A program made the position numbers and the translations under genes. Shown piece after piece: positions 37,747 through 46,991 of a DNA stretch of 64,000 nucleotides (positions are counted from its first letter, which is position 1; every line of letters begins with the position of its first letter). Under the pieces are notes generated by a model. The model ran no database searches and was not told the DNA's origin. It saw nothing but the letters and a program-made list of their open reading frames with translations. The DNA is from Saprospiraceae bacterium. Its GTDB lineage: Bacteria; Bacteroidota; Bacteroidia; Chitinophagales; Saprospiraceae. The stretch covers positions 1 to 64,000 of the forward strand of contig JAGPCT010000012.1 of the NCBI GenBank assembly GCA_018057925.1. The letters run 5' to 3'.

Positions 37747-38273
37747 AAACCCGAATTCATATTAGAGGTACAATAGTTTCTTTAAGAAATATATTGCTAA
37801 CAGTTTGTTGTGTTGAAATTCAAATAGTCACGAATCAATATATTTCCAAATATATAATAATCTACTTGTTTCGATTTGGCTTGATGTAATTTAGCCTCTT
37901 GCAATTATTATAATTATTCAGCTATATTGTTTGTAAAAATTTTTCATACTTTATTGGACGAGCTAAATCCAACCCCATTTTTTATCAATATAAACCCGAA
38001 GGGTTGTCATTATTATAGAATAGAGTCAATAGCAGAAAGAGGAACCCAGAATGGGTGAAATGATGATTTCATCTATTCGTTCCAGTTTTTTGAGCAGATA
38101 TATTTTTTCTTGGTTTGTAATAATGTCATCCCTTTGGGATTTTGAAAATATTATACTACGTTTTCTATAAAAATATCATCCCTTCGGGATTATGCTGCCC
38201 CGCATGTTCATCCTTGTTCAACCCGAATTCCTCTTAAAGGCAATATTTTTGCCTCTAATATGAATTTGGGTTT
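37747..38273. repeat. Composite element bounded by 22-bp inverted repeats
   Basis: AAACCCGAATTCATATTAGAGG-type sequence at 37747-37768 is repeated in inverted orientation at 38252-38273 with one mismatch. The ends belong to family A. Inside lie about 140 bases of AT-rich unique sequence, family C copy 2 and a mini family A hairpin (38220-38273). No transposase or other ORF is present, so if mobile it would be non-autonomous. Confidence 0.6.
37910..38219. repeat. Family C repeat, copy 2
   Basis: Aligns over its full length with 26250-26559. It keeps AAACCCGAAGGGTTGTCAT, the TCATCCCTTTGGGATTTTG and TCATCCCTTCGGGATTATG pair, and the same junction (TTCATCCTTGTTCAAC) into a family A end. Confidence 0.78.
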
Positions 38274-38296
38274 AAAAATATTGAGGAATAATAGAC

Positions 38297-38324
38297 TTGA
38301 ATAGTGGCTATTGCCTTATCTTTG
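38297..38324 (+). promoter_or_regulatory. Promoter of the 38354 esterase gene
   Basis: TTG (38297-38299), 17 bases, TATCTTTG (38317-38324); the ATG follows 29 bases after the -7 box. Confidence 0.6.
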
Positions 38325-38353
38325 GGCAACAATCTGAAAAAATATAAAATAAA

Positions 38354-39085
38354 ATGAATAGAGAATTGCATGCTTGGCATAGCCCATCGCTTAATAAAAC
38401 AATGGAAATAGCTGTTTACGGTCATTTTGGTACGCCATTATTGCTGGTGCCTACAGCTGCGGCAGATTATTTAGAATATGAACGCTTCCTTCTAATCGAT
38501 ATGATAAAGCCACTCATAGAAAGTGGTAAATTTAAAGTATTTTCAATCAATAGCATAAATTCAGAAAGTTGGTTGAATAACAAAATGCATCCTCGACACA
38601 AATCCATCCGCCATGTACAATTCAATAATTATGTTTATAATGAAGTAGTGCCTTTTATTAAGAGCCAGACTTCTGAAGATTCTAATATCATTGTTTCCGG
38701 TGCGTCTCTTGGAGCACTTCACAGTGCCAATCTTTATTTCAAGAGACCAGACTTGATCTCAGGAGTAATTGCAATGAGTGGCGATTATGATTTAACTTCA
38801 TATACCGATGGATATTACGATGATGACGTATATTTCAATAGCCCTATGGCTTATATGCCGGGACTCAATGATGAAGCTTACTTGCGTCGTATGCGTAATA
38901 ATCCACACATTCATATATTGACCGGAAGTGGTAACTATGAGACACCTGATGCTTCACGAAAATTTGCCGCTGTACTTGAATCTAAAGGTATAAAAGTAGA
39001 TTTAGATGTATGGGGTTTTGATATGCATCACGACTGGCCTACATGGAGAGCAATGTTGCCTTATGTGCTGAAAACCAAGTTTTAA
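38354..39085 (+). CDS. Esterase family alpha/beta hydrolase
   Basis: A 243-residue cytoplasmic protein (no signal peptide) of the putative-esterase (esterase D-like) group. The nucleophile elbow is GASLGA (Ser at about residue 117), the acid probably lies in the HILTGSGNYE region and the His in HHDWPTW near the C-terminus. The opening RELHAWHSPSLNKTMEIAVYG is typical of this Bacteroidota branch. The substrate is unknown. It has its own promoter and no same-strand partner closer than 180 bases. Confidence 0.85.
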   Translation: MNRELHAWHSPSLNKTMEIAVYGHFGTPLLLVPTAAADYLEYERFLLIDMIKPLIESGKFKVFSINSINSESWLNNKMHPRHKSIRHVQFNNYVYNEVVPFIKSQTSEDSNIIVSGASLGALHSANLYFKRPDLISGVIAMSGDYDLTSYTDGYYDDDVYFNSPMAYMPGLNDEAYLRRMRNNPHIHILTGSGNYETPDASRKFAAVLESKGIKVDLDVWGFDMHHDWPTWRAMLPYVLKTKF

Positions 39086-39180
39086 AACCGATTGGATATT
39101 CGTTTTAGCTTAATGGCATTGACCTAAACGACTATCATTTTTAAGGAAAGTTGGATTGATTGATAAATCAATTTATTATA
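39085..39180. repeat. Family B dispersed element, copy 3
   Basis: Left end AAAACCGATTGGATATTCG, right end GATAAATCAATTTATTATA, with the shared GCATTGACCTAAACGACTAT and AAGGAAAGTTGGATTGAT. It lacks the GCATTTTGATTTT part found in the other two copies. Confidence 0.62.
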
Positions 39181-39264
39181 AAATATTCTTTGTCAAGATA
39201 AGTTCTAATAATTCAGGTCTTCGGATCAAGACATTAGTTTGTCTTTAAATTCTTGTGTGGATAT

Positions 39265-39816
39265 ATGAAAAATATTGTTATATGTGTTCCCTTTCTATTT
39301 CTATTGATCACAGGATGTGGGCGGGAAAAGCATCCTGTCCAAGCTAAGGAAGAGTCGAAAGATGCTGTAAAATCGGAAAATGAACTTGTTGTAGATACTT
39401 TTAAATCTACTGCGATGATGTTTCCAGAGTATTCGACTTTTGAGAAGGATGAGCTGGGCTATGACCCATGTGAATTACTCACGATGAAGGCAGTTACGCA
39501 GACGTGTAAGCCGACTTCTACTGTCAGCATTTACAACAAGAGGCAAGATCCCGAGAAAGTATGTATTTATTCTTGGGATGGGACAGATGGTCAACTATGC
39601 CAAGTCAAGTTTACAATTTTGGCATATAGTCTGCCACACGAAAAATTAGCGTCCTTGCTAAGCCCTGATAAAGATGGTATCATTCAGCATTCGGATTATG
39701 GGGTGCGTTGGATTGATGATAATAAGATTATGTCGGTCTCGTACACAGGTGAATTGATTAAAAAAGTAAATATTCTGGATGTGAAACGTCATGTCAAATT
39801 TCAAAAAAATCAATGA
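39265..39816 (+). CDS. Predicted lipoprotein, unknown function
   Basis: A 183-residue protein. Residues 1-17 form a lipoprotein signal ending in the lipobox ITGC. A charged linker (about 20-45) precedes a compact domain with four Cys residues (in YDPCELL, TQTCKP, KVCIYSW and GQLCQV) that may form two disulfides. The DPCELLT opening followed by a cysteine-bearing strand recalls actinobacterial DUF3558-type lipoproteins, but this is only a pattern resemblance. The ATG at 39265 is preferred over GTG/TTG-type starts at 39253. No close neighbours on the strand. Confidence 0.7.
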   Translation: MKNIVICVPFLFLLITGCGREKHPVQAKEESKDAVKSENELVVDTFKSTAMMFPEYSTFEKDELGYDPCELLTMKAVTQTCKPTSTVSIYNKRQDPEKVCIYSWDGTDGQLCQVKFTILAYSLPHEKLASLLSPDKDGIIQHSDYGVRWIDDNKIMSVSYTGELIKKVNILDVKRHVKFQKNQ

Positions 39817-40012
39817 CCTTTGGTAACATTATTATACAACCGATGAAAAAAGCAACAAGCTCTGACACCCACATTCCACATTAGAGAAATACGCACTTTT
39901 TGATTTGTGTTACTAATTCCTTCTTTATACCATTCATCTCAAATATAGCGAAAATGTATAAAGAATTATTGCTCACGTGTGTATAATATGGATATTCAAT
40001 CGGCTTTAAAGG

Positions 40013-40999
40013 TCAATTCGATACTAGAGTTAAATCGGCCAATGCAATAGCTGCTGCTGCCTCCAGGATGACCGGAACCCGCAATGCAATACATAGGTCA
40101 TGCCGGCCTTTATAAGAGAATGTTTCCATAAGGTTTGTTGCCATATTGAAGGATCTCTGTTGGTGTGGAGTAGAAGAAGTTGGTTTTACTGCTACTCTAA
40201 ACACGATATCATTACCATTAGATATGCCTCCATTGATTCCGCCGGCATGGTTTGTTTGTGTTTTGCCTGAGGAATTGATGATTGGATCGTTGTGTTCGGA
40301 ACCTTTCATTCGGGCTGCTTTAAATCCGGCACCAAATTCGATTCCTTTTATTGCTGGAATGGCAAAAATGATGTGTGCAATGGCAGATTCCACGGAGTCA
40401 AAGAATGGTTCGCCTACACCGGCAGGTATTCCGGAAATACAGCATTCGACGATTCCACCGATGGAGTCTTTAGCGTGTATAGCGAATTCAAGACCTTTTT
40501 CAATATCCGGGAAACCGCCTACTTCAATTATGTCAGTTTGGAAAATGATATCTTTAGTCAATCTTGTATTTAATACCTTCTTTGCAATCACCCCGGCAGC
40601 TACAAGGCCTACGGTAAGTCGGCCGGAGAAATGTCCGCCGCCTCTATAATCTTCAAATCCTTTAAATTTAGCATTTGCGGTAAAATCCGCATGACCGGGG
40701 CGAGGTATATCTCTTTGTTTGTCATAGACCTCAGGGCGTTTATTGTTGTTTTCAAAGCGAATCATTATTGGTGCACCCGTGGTGAATCCGTTAAATACGC
40801 CTGATGTAATGATGGGTGCGTCTTCTTCAATGCGAGGAGTTGTTCCTTTGGCTCCCGGCTTTCGCCTTTTAAGGTCTTCAATAAAACAGGATTCTGATAA
40901 GCCGATGCCGGGCGGGCAACCATCTATGATGATGCCTACTTCAGTGCCATGAGATTCACCGTATATCATTACTTTGAAAAATCTGCCGAATTGATTCAT
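40013..40999 (-). CDS. aroC: Chorismate synthase
   Basis: A 328-residue FMN-dependent enzyme that converts EPSP to chorismate, the last step of the shikimate pathway. Conserved blocks are MIYGESHGTEVGIIIDGCPPG (split over about residues 12-32), RRKPGAKGTTPRIEEDA, FTANAKFKGFEDYRGGGHFSGR region, and HQQRSFNM near the C-terminus (about 285). It is somewhat shorter than the usual 350-365 residues because the C-terminal tail ends soon after ALADLTL. Other aro genes are not in the window. Confidence 0.94.
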   Translation of the reverse strand: MNQFGRFFKVMIYGESHGTEVGIIIDGCPPGIGLSESCFIEDLKRRKPGAKGTTPRIEEDAPIITSGVFNGFTTGAPIMIRFENNNKRPEVYDKQRDIPRPGHADFTANAKFKGFEDYRGGGHFSGRLTVGLVAAGVIAKKVLNTRLTKDIIFQTDIIEVGGFPDIEKGLEFAIHAKDSIGGIVECCISGIPAGVGEPFFDSVESAIAHIIFAIPAIKGIEFGAGFKAARMKGSEHNDPIINSSGKTQTNHAGGINGGISNGNDIVFRVAVKPTSSTPHQQRSFNMATNLMETFSYKGRHDLCIALRVPVILEAAAAIALADLTLVSN

Positions 41000-41467
41000 G
41001 ATGCAAATATGGTGAAAAAATATGGCATTTTGACCAATGCTCCTCTATCGAGCATACCGTTTTTACTTCATATTCATAGTTATGATATGTCAGTCAATGA
41101 AATGAATTTTCGCCCATTAGAACGAATAGGATAGGTTGAGGCTGGTCAAATAAAAGTTGATACGCAAAATCATAATTCCCGGCTGAAATAAGGTATAGAT
41201 AGTCCCGAATTCTGCGTAAAATAAGGTGTATTTGTTAAAATGGATTAAAGTTTATGTATTTTCACCCACTTTTTACCACTGATTATGATGTTAAATTTGA
41301 GTTACGTGGTAAATATATATAATGCTTAGTATATTGTTTTACACATATTTTAATATAGATATAATTTAAATATGTTAATATGTCACTATTTTGATTATAA
41401 AGATATCTTATTTTGGTTATAAACATATATAAAAAACAATAATCTTTAGTTTATTAAGAAAATATTT
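41000..41467. other. Non-coding gap before the dcw cluster
   Basis: No gene is supported; short ORFs here lack signal peptides or family motifs. The second half (about 41270-41460) is very A+T-rich and could be a curved or UP-element-like region upstream of the mraZ promoter. The first 30 bases contain a CATATTTGC on the minus strand that may be the aroC -7 box. Confidence 0.5.
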
Positions 41468-41492
41468 TGGGAAAAAGTGGAAAAATATGGGA
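41468..41492 (+). promoter_or_regulatory. Putative MraZ-binding boxes
   Basis: Three direct repeats TGGGA (41468-41472), TGGAA (41478-41482) and TGGGA (41488-41492) with exactly 5 bases between them. TGGG-type repeats with 5-base spacers upstream of mraZ are the known MraZ operator in E. coli. They lie just upstream of the -7 box at 41501, covering the -33 region, as expected for autorepression of the operon. Confidence 0.75.
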
Positions 41493-41500
41493 GTGTCATC

Positions 41501-41508
41501 TATTTTTG
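41501..41508 (+). promoter_or_regulatory. -7 box of the mraZ/dcw promoter
   Basis: TATTTTTG matches TAnnTTTG; the expected start of RNA is near 41515, giving a leader of about 34 bases. The -33 region has no clear TTG and is occupied by the MraZ boxes. Confidence 0.55.
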
Positions 41509-41548
41509 ACTCATCAAGAACAGTAAATGTTTTGAAAAGACCTAATTA

Positions 41549-42022
41549 ATGCAACTGCTATACGGAGAATATGAATGTAGCGTTGATGACAAAGGGCGGC
41601 TTAAGTTGCCTTCTGCTCTTCTTCGCAATGTCGGGGGAAACCCGCCGTATAAGTTTTTTGTCAACCGGGGCTTTGAGAAATGTTTGATGTTGTATCCCGA
41701 GAAAGTTTGGGAGAAAATTGTTGACAAGGTTAATGGCTTAAATTCATTTGTTACTGAAGAGCGTAACTTTATCCGTTATTTTTTTAGAGGTTTGAGAGAT
41801 GTTGCTACAGATTCAGCTGAGCGTATTCTTCTTCCAAAACCATTGCTTGAATTTGCGGGTATTCAGAAAGAAGTTGTGTTATTTGGTTACATGGACAGGG
41901 TGGAGATTTGGGATAAGGCTGCCTATTATGAATGGGCTGACGAGGTGCCTGCGCATTTTGCGGCAATGTCAGATCGTTTGTTGGGGAATAAGACTATATC
42001 CGGTAACTCAGCGGAAGAGTGA
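41549..42022 (+). CDS. mraZ: Transcriptional regulator MraZ
   Basis: A 157-residue protein with two MraZ/AbrB-type swapped-hairpin domains: the first with GEYECSVDDKGRLKLPSALL (about 5-25), the second with DVATDSAERILLPKPLLEFAG (about 85-105). MraZ forms ring-shaped oligomers and represses the dcw operon by binding direct repeats upstream of its own gene; those boxes are visible at 41468-41492. It is the first gene of the cluster, and its stop codon overlaps the rsmH start (TGATG arrangement). Confidence 0.95.
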   Translation: MQLLYGEYECSVDDKGRLKLPSALLRNVGGNPPYKFFVNRGFEKCLMLYPEKVWEKIVDKVNGLNSFVTEERNFIRYFFRGLRDVATDSAERILLPKPLLEFAGIQKEVVLFGYMDRVEIWDKAAYYEWADEVPAHFAAMSDRLLGNKTISGNSAEE

Positions 42023-42927
42023 TGAATGGATATCATCTGCCGGTATTGCTCACCGAAACCATTGAGGCTTTAGATATTAAGCCTGATGGTACATATATCG
42101 ATGTGACATTTGGTGGGGGTGGACATAGTCGTAAGATATTGGAAAAGCTTGGGTCGAAAGGACGACTCTTTGTCATGGATCAAGATCTGGATACGATTCA
42201 GAATATTCCGAATGACGAAAGAGTAACTTTTATCCATAGTAATTTCAGATATCTTAAGCGGATGTTACGGGTAGAGAAGGTTTTTGAGGTGGATGGCATT
42301 TTGGCAGATATTGGAGTTTCTTCGCACCAATTTGACTCAAGCAGTCGGGGATTTTCCTTTAGGTTTGAGGGCGCATTGGACATGAGGATGAATAGAGAGT
42401 TGGAGAAGACGGCTGCGGATATTATCATGATTTATGAGGAAGATGCGTTGGTGGAGATGTTTTCAACAATGGGCGAGGTAAGGAATAGCAAGACATTAGC
42501 GAGATTGATTGTTGAGAATCGGAGGAAAAGTAAAATTAGGACTATCGAAGAATTTGTCCATCTGATTCAGCCGGCAATAATGGGAAGCAAACCAAAATAT
42601 CTGGCACAGGTATTTCAGGCGCTTCGGATTGAAGTCAACGATGAATTGAAGGCATTGGAAGATCTTTTATATGATGCGTATGAGGTGTTGAAGCCTGGTG
42701 GAATTGTTGCAGTGATAACCTTTCATAGTTTGGAAGATAGAATTGTAAAAAACTTTTTCAAAACCGGAAACCCGGTTGGGTCAATAGATCAGGACGATTA
42801 TGGAAAGATTTTCAGACCATTTAAAGTTATCAACAAAAAGCCGATTGAACCCGGTTTTGATGAAATAAAAACGAACAATAGAGCACGGAGTGCTAAGTTG
42901 CGAGTAGCGAAGAGAAGCGGGGAGTAA
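42022..42927 (+). CDS. rsmH: 16S rRNA (cytosine(1402)-N(4))-methyltransferase
   Basis: A 301-residue SAM-dependent methyltransferase that modifies C1402 in the 16S rRNA decoding site. Family motifs are HLPVLLTETIEAL at the N-terminus, the SAM loop VTFGGGGHSRKIL, GILADIGVSSHQFD, RGFSFRFEGALDMRMN, EVNDELKALE and the closing NNRARSAKLRVAKR. The ATG at 42022 overlaps the mraZ stop; the GTG immediately before is less likely. Confidence 0.96.
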   Translation: MNGYHLPVLLTETIEALDIKPDGTYIDVTFGGGGHSRKILEKLGSKGRLFVMDQDLDTIQNIPNDERVTFIHSNFRYLKRMLRVEKVFEVDGILADIGVSSHQFDSSSRGFSFRFEGALDMRMNRELEKTAADIIMIYEEDALVEMFSTMGEVRNSKTLARLIVENRRKSKIRTIEEFVHLIQPAIMGSKPKYLAQVFQALRIEVNDELKALEDLLYDAYEVLKPGGIVAVITFHSLEDRIVKNFFKTGNPVGSIDQDDYGKIFRPFKVINKKPIEPGFDEIKTNNRARSAKLRVAKRSGE

Positions 42928-43046
42928 TCTCCAAATGAGGCGTCACAAAGTAAGTGGCAGAAAGGACTAAGAAAACAACTATTTATATTTCTGTATTCGG
43001 TCAAACGCATGCAGGAGGGATTAAGGTCTCAAAATTAGAACTACAA

Positions 43047-43364
43047 ATGAAAAAATTACGTAAAAACAACCAAAACTGGCTCGACGATTTTGGTCTGGAC
43101 ATGTTGAAAAGGAATACTCCTTTCATCTGTTTCCTCGGCTTACTGGGCATTTTCTACATTGCCAACACGCATAGTGCGGAGAAAAAAGTAAGCAAAATCA
43201 TAGCACTTAAGAGTGAAAATAGAGAATTGAATTGGGAATATCTCAATTTAAAAAGCGAACTCGTGCAGAATAGCATGCTTTCTACTCTTGAGACTAAATT
43301 GGCTGATCAGGAGATCGGCTTGAGAGGACAACAACCTGTTCAGATTATCGTAAAAAGCCGGTAA
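43047..43364 (+). CDS. ftsL: FtsL-like cell division protein
   Basis: A 105-residue bitopic protein with a basic cytoplasmic start (KKLRKNNQNWLDDFG), one membrane helix (about 28-46, ICFLGLLGIFYIA) and a periplasmic coiled coil (about 50-90). Size, topology and place between rsmH and the division transpeptidase identify it as FtsL, which joins FtsQ and recruits FtsW-FtsI. The frame is open upstream to GTG 42954, which would add 31 residues; I prefer the ATG but the longer form is possible since Bacteroidota FtsL proteins often have an N-terminal extension. Its stop overlaps the next start by one base (TAATG). Confidence 0.85.
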   Translation: MKKLRKNNQNWLDDFGLDMLKRNTPFICFLGLLGIFYIANTHSAEKKVSKIIALKSENRELNWEYLNLKSELVQNSMLSTLETKLADQEIGLRGQQPVQIIVKSR

Positions 43365-45535
43365 TGAAACCTTCTGTTGACAACAAATCCGAACTATTAA
43401 GGAATGCCAATATTGTTATGTTGGTGTTTAGTGCACTGGCCTTGATTATTATAGGTCAGGTGGTTCGTATTGCTGTTGTCAAAGGTGATCACTATAGGGA
43501 ACTTGGTAAAGAACTTAGAGTAAAAGCTATAGATATTGAAGCCGATCGGGGGAAGATTATTGGCGATAATGGCGAATTGTTGGCTACTTCCATGCCATTC
43601 TATGATGTTTATTTTGACCCAATGGCTTCAAGCCAGTATGTCAAGGAAATGAAAGAAAAAGACTCTCGTTTTATGAAGAGGGAGGGCGATATTTTTGCAA
43701 AGAATATTGACTCACTATCCTGGTACATTTCGAAAGTCCTTATGCCCAATTTAAGCCCTAATGAGGTTAAGCAATGGATAATATCTAAACGTAAACAGAA
43801 AGAGCGTTATCTGTGCTTAGCTAAAGGGATATCCTATAACAAAATGAAGCAGGTTGAAAATTTTCCTCTATTCAGAATGGGAAGAGGCAAATCAGGCATC
43901 ATTTTTGACATGAAGTATAAGCGAGTAAGGCCTTATGGGGATTTGGCATTAAGAACCATCGGTTACAATAGAGATAATTCACAATCTATCGGCTTGGAAT
44001 CAGCATACGATAGTGAACTAAGAGGAGAGGTCGGAAAGAGAATGGTTCAATTTGTGTCAAAGACCAAGTACGTTCCAATCAATGATCTGACAGAAATTGA
44101 ACCAAGGAACGGTAATGATGTGATGACGACGATCAATGTTCAAATCCAGGATGTTGCTCAGGAAGCGCTGCAAAAAGCTTTGGAGTATCATGATGCTGAT
44201 TACGGAACGGCGATAGTTATGGAGGTAAAGACTGGCGCTGTCAAGGCTATAACCAATTTGAAGAAAGAGGGAGACTTGTATTCCGAAGCATACAATTATG
44301 GCGTCGGATTGAGTGTTGAGCCCGGTTCGACATTTAAGTTAGCCTCTGTTATGGCTATTTTAGAAAGTGGTAAGATGTCTTTGGAGAAAGAAATAGATGT
44401 CAATTTTGGTAAAGCAGTAATATGTGGACGTGAGATGAAAGATTCTGAAACACATGGCCACGACAAGTTGACCCTTCGGCAATCATTTGAACTTTCTTCC
44501 AATATCGGTATAAGTAAGGCGGTAGTTGATGTATTTGGCCAGTCACGTGCGGGAGTATTCCAATTTGTTGATTATGTCAAGCATTTTCATTTAGATAAGA
44601 TGACCGGCATTGATATTCCGGGAGAGGCGAAGCCATTGATAAAAACGCCATATAATTTGAAGCAGCTATGGAGTAGAACGTCTTTGCCTTGGATGGCACA
44701 TGGTTATGAAACACAGCTAACTCCGCTTCAAATGCTGACTTTTTATAATGCTGTGGCCAATAATGGTAAAATGATGCGACCAAGATTAGTGAGTGGGATT
44801 TGGTCTCATGGAACTCAAGTGAAAAATTTCCCACCGGAAGTTTTGGTGGAAAGTATTGCTAAGCCATCCACAATCCGCCAAGCTCGTGGTCTGCTGGAAG
44901 GTGTCGTTATCAATGGAACAGCCAAAAAGTATAAAACCGAATTATATTCATTTGCCGGTAAAACGGGAACAGCAAGTCTTGATTATGGTGGAGTGAAAAG
45001 AGGCAGATACAGAGCTTCTTTCATAGGGTATTTCCCTGCCGATGATCCGATTTATTCAGTATGTGTCATGATTACTGAACCGAAAGTGCATGGATATCAT
45101 GGTGCAGAGGTGGCATTGCCGGTATTTAAGTCAATAGCAGATAAGATATTGTCATTTGATCCCAAGTTTTTCAAAGTGTATTCTCCTGACAATAGTGTTA
45201 CTGCATTCTCCAATCTGTTGCCTTCCGGAGAAAAAGGTATAGGCAGCGATTATTTGAGTGTATTCAACCGTCTGGGGGTACCGGTATATTTGAAAGGTAA
45301 AACAAATGATTTTGTGATTACGGATAGAGGTGAATCCGAGGTTAGATTGCTTCCCATTTCCCAACCGGCTAATAAGGTGCCGGATGTCAAAGGGATGGGC
45401 TTGAAAGATGCTGTATATGCCCTTGAAACGTATGGCTTGAAAGTTGAAGTAGAAGGCTATGGCAGAGTAGCCCAACAAGATATACCCCCCGGAGCTGATG
45501 TAACGGGGCAGACAGTTATGATTAAATTGAAGTAG
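43364..45535 (+). CDS. ftsI: Division transpeptidase (PBP2x/FtsI type) with PASTA domain
   Basis: A 723-residue class B penicillin-binding protein that cross-links septal peptidoglycan. One membrane helix (about 15-35), the dimerisation/pedestal domain (about 55-240) and the transpeptidase domain (about 250-610) are followed by a linker and one PASTA domain at the C-terminus (about 665-723, KVPDVKGMGLKDAVYALETY). Active-site motifs are STFK (in EPGSTFKLAS), SSN (in ELSSNIGISK) and KTG (in FAGKTGTA). The PASTA repeat makes it like Gram-positive SpoVD/PBP2x, as is normal in Bacteroidota. It is 7 bases upstream of murE. Confidence 0.95.
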   Translation: MKPSVDNKSELLRNANIVMLVFSALALIIIGQVVRIAVVKGDHYRELGKELRVKAIDIEADRGKIIGDNGELLATSMPFYDVYFDPMASSQYVKEMKEKDSRFMKREGDIFAKNIDSLSWYISKVLMPNLSPNEVKQWIISKRKQKERYLCLAKGISYNKMKQVENFPLFRMGRGKSGIIFDMKYKRVRPYGDLALRTIGYNRDNSQSIGLESAYDSELRGEVGKRMVQFVSKTKYVPINDLTEIEPRNGNDVMTTINVQIQDVAQEALQKALEYHDADYGTAIVMEVKTGAVKAITNLKKEGDLYSEAYNYGVGLSVEPGSTFKLASVMAILESGKMSLEKEIDVNFGKAVICGREMKDSETHGHDKLTLRQSFELSSNIGISKAVVDVFGQSRAGVFQFVDYVKHFHLDKMTGIDIPGEAKPLIKTPYNLKQLWSRTSLPWMAHGYETQLTPLQMLTFYNAVANNGKMMRPRLVSGIWSHGTQVKNFPPEVLVESIAKPSTIRQARGLLEGVVINGTAKKYKTELYSFAGKTGTASLDYGGVKRGRYRASFIGYFPADDPIYSVCVMITEPKVHGYHGAEVALPVFKSIADKILSFDPKFFKVYSPDNSVTAFSNLLPSGEKGIGSDYLSVFNRLGVPVYLKGKTNDFVITDRGESEVRLLPISQPANKVPDVKGMGLKDAVYALETYGLKVEVEGYGRVAQQDIPPGADVTGQTVMIKLK

Positions 45536-45542
45536 AAGAAGA

Positions 45543-46991
45543 ATGGAATTAAATAAATTGTTGAATCTGGCCGGACTAAAAATGTCTGACAATCGGGGAA
45601 ATGCTGAAATAAGCGGCATCGCCATCGATAGTCGTGCGGCTATTCAAGGGAGTTTGTTTGTTGCCATTCAAGGAAATGAGGTAGATGGTCATCGATTTAT
45701 ACAAAGTGCCATCGACAAAGGTGCAGTGGCTGTTGTATGTGAAAATGAAGTTGAAATCAATGGAGATGTTGAATTAATAATTGTTCCTGACAGTCATGAG
45801 GCGGCAGGTAAATTGGCTTCTGCATTTTATGGATTTCCGTCCGAAAAGCTTCAACTGGTAGGCGTCACGGGTACCAATGGAAAGACTACTACAGTGACTT
45901 TATTGTATCAGTTGATGATGGAAATGGGAAAGAAATCCGGCTTGATTTCCACGGTAGAGAATAGAATAGGTGACAAGGTTTTAGCATCTACGCATACTAC
46001 ACCGGATCCGATTAGTTTGAATGCATTACTAAAGGATATGGTTGATTCCGGTTGTCAATATGCCTTCATGGAAGTGAGCTCACATGCGGCGCATCAAAAA
46101 CGGATTAGTGGGTTGAAGTTTGCAGGAGCGGTATTTACCAATATTTCTCACGACCATTTGGATTACCACAAGACATTTGACGAATATATCGCTGCCAAGA
46201 AGTCATTTTTTGACGGTTTAGCAAAAGGAAGCTTTGCACTGAGCAATATAGATGACAAGCGAGGTGAAGTTATGCTACAGAACACTCCGGCTGACAAGTA
46301 TTATTACAGTTTGAGGAGAAGTGCTGATTTCAAAGGTAAGATTTTTGAAAATACCTTAGAGGGTTTGGCTATGGAGCTTGACGGCGTACATGTTCACCTT
46401 AGGTTAATCGGAGAATTCAATGCTTACAATGCATTGTGTGTTTATGCGGTAGGCAGGTTGCTGGGTTACGATAAAGAAGATGTATTGACTCAGTTGAGCG
46501 CAGTGCCGGGAGCGATAGGTCGATTTGAGACCATCAGAGATGTAGAGCGAGATGTACTATTTATAGTGGATTATGCACACACTCCGGATGCACTCGAAAA
46601 GGTATTGAATACTATTCACGATATGAAGAAGGATGCCGGAGTAATTACAGTTGTTGGGTGTGGCGGTCATCGTGATAAAGAAAAAAGGCCTGTAATGGGT
46701 GCTTTGGCGGCGAAACTAAGCAGAGAAGCAATATTTACAGATGACAATCCAAGGGATGAAAGCCCGGAAGACATTACTGGTGCAATGGTGGCGGGATTAA
46801 CTATTGATGATAAGGCCAAAGTATTAATAATCAATGATAGAGTGCAGGCTATTCGCACAGCAGCAAAGTTGGCTCAAAGAGGAGATATCATATTGGTGGC
46901 GGGAAAGGGTCACGAGACCTATCAACTCGTCAAAGATAAAGTGTTGGAAATGGATGATCGAAAGATCATAAAAGATATAATAGGTAAATAA
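45543..46991 (+). CDS. murE: UDP-MurNAc-L-Ala-D-Glu--meso-diaminopimelate ligase
   Basis: A 482-residue Mur ligase that adds the third amino acid of the peptidoglycan stem. The three Mur domains are present, with the ATP loop GVTGTNGKTTTVTL (about 103-116), EVSSHAAHQKR, the carbamylated-Lys region and the C-terminal DDNPRDESPEDI. The DNPR motif is characteristic of enzymes specific for meso-diaminopimelate. The stop codon overlaps the ATG of a 43-codon ORF (TAATG), then comes an unusually long gap before mraY. Confidence 0.95.
   Translation: MELNKLLNLAGLKMSDNRGNAEISGIAIDSRAAIQGSLFVAIQGNEVDGHRFIQSAIDKGAVAVVCENEVEINGDVELIIVPDSHEAAGKLASAFYGFPSEKLQLVGVTGTNGKTTTVTLLYQLMMEMGKKSGLISTVENRIGDKVLASTHTTPDPISLNALLKDMVDSGCQYAFMEVSSHAAHQKRISGLKFAGAVFTNISHDHLDYHKTFDEYIAAKKSFFDGLAKGSFALSNIDDKRGEVMLQNTPADKYYYSLRRSADFKGKIFENTLEGLAMELDGVHVHLRLIGEFNAYNALCVYAVGRLLGYDKEDVLTQLSAVPGAIGRFETIRDVERDVLFIVDYAHTPDALEKVLNTIHDMKKDAGVITVVGCGGHRDKEKRPVMGALAAKLSREAIFTDDNPRDESPEDITGAMVAGLTIDDKAKVLIINDRVQAIRTAAKLAQRGDIILVAGKGHETYQLVKDKVLEMDDRKIIKDIIGK

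Noticed and set aside
37747-38273. Insertion sequence with 22-bp terminal inverted repeats
   Set aside because: No transposase ORF or remnant is present inside; kept only as a non-autonomous composite repeat.
40146-40649. 167-codon plus-strand ORF opposite aroC
   Set aside because: It is antisense to well-conserved chorismate synthase motifs and has no family features of its own.
41280-41467. Replication origin or DnaA-box cluster in the A+T-rich stretch before mraZ
   Set aside because: No set of TTATCCACA-like boxes and no dnaA or rpmH neighbours.
45152-45625. 157-codon minus-strand ORF over the ftsI-murE junction
   Set aside because: Antisense to the PASTA domain and the murE start; no promoter or family motif.
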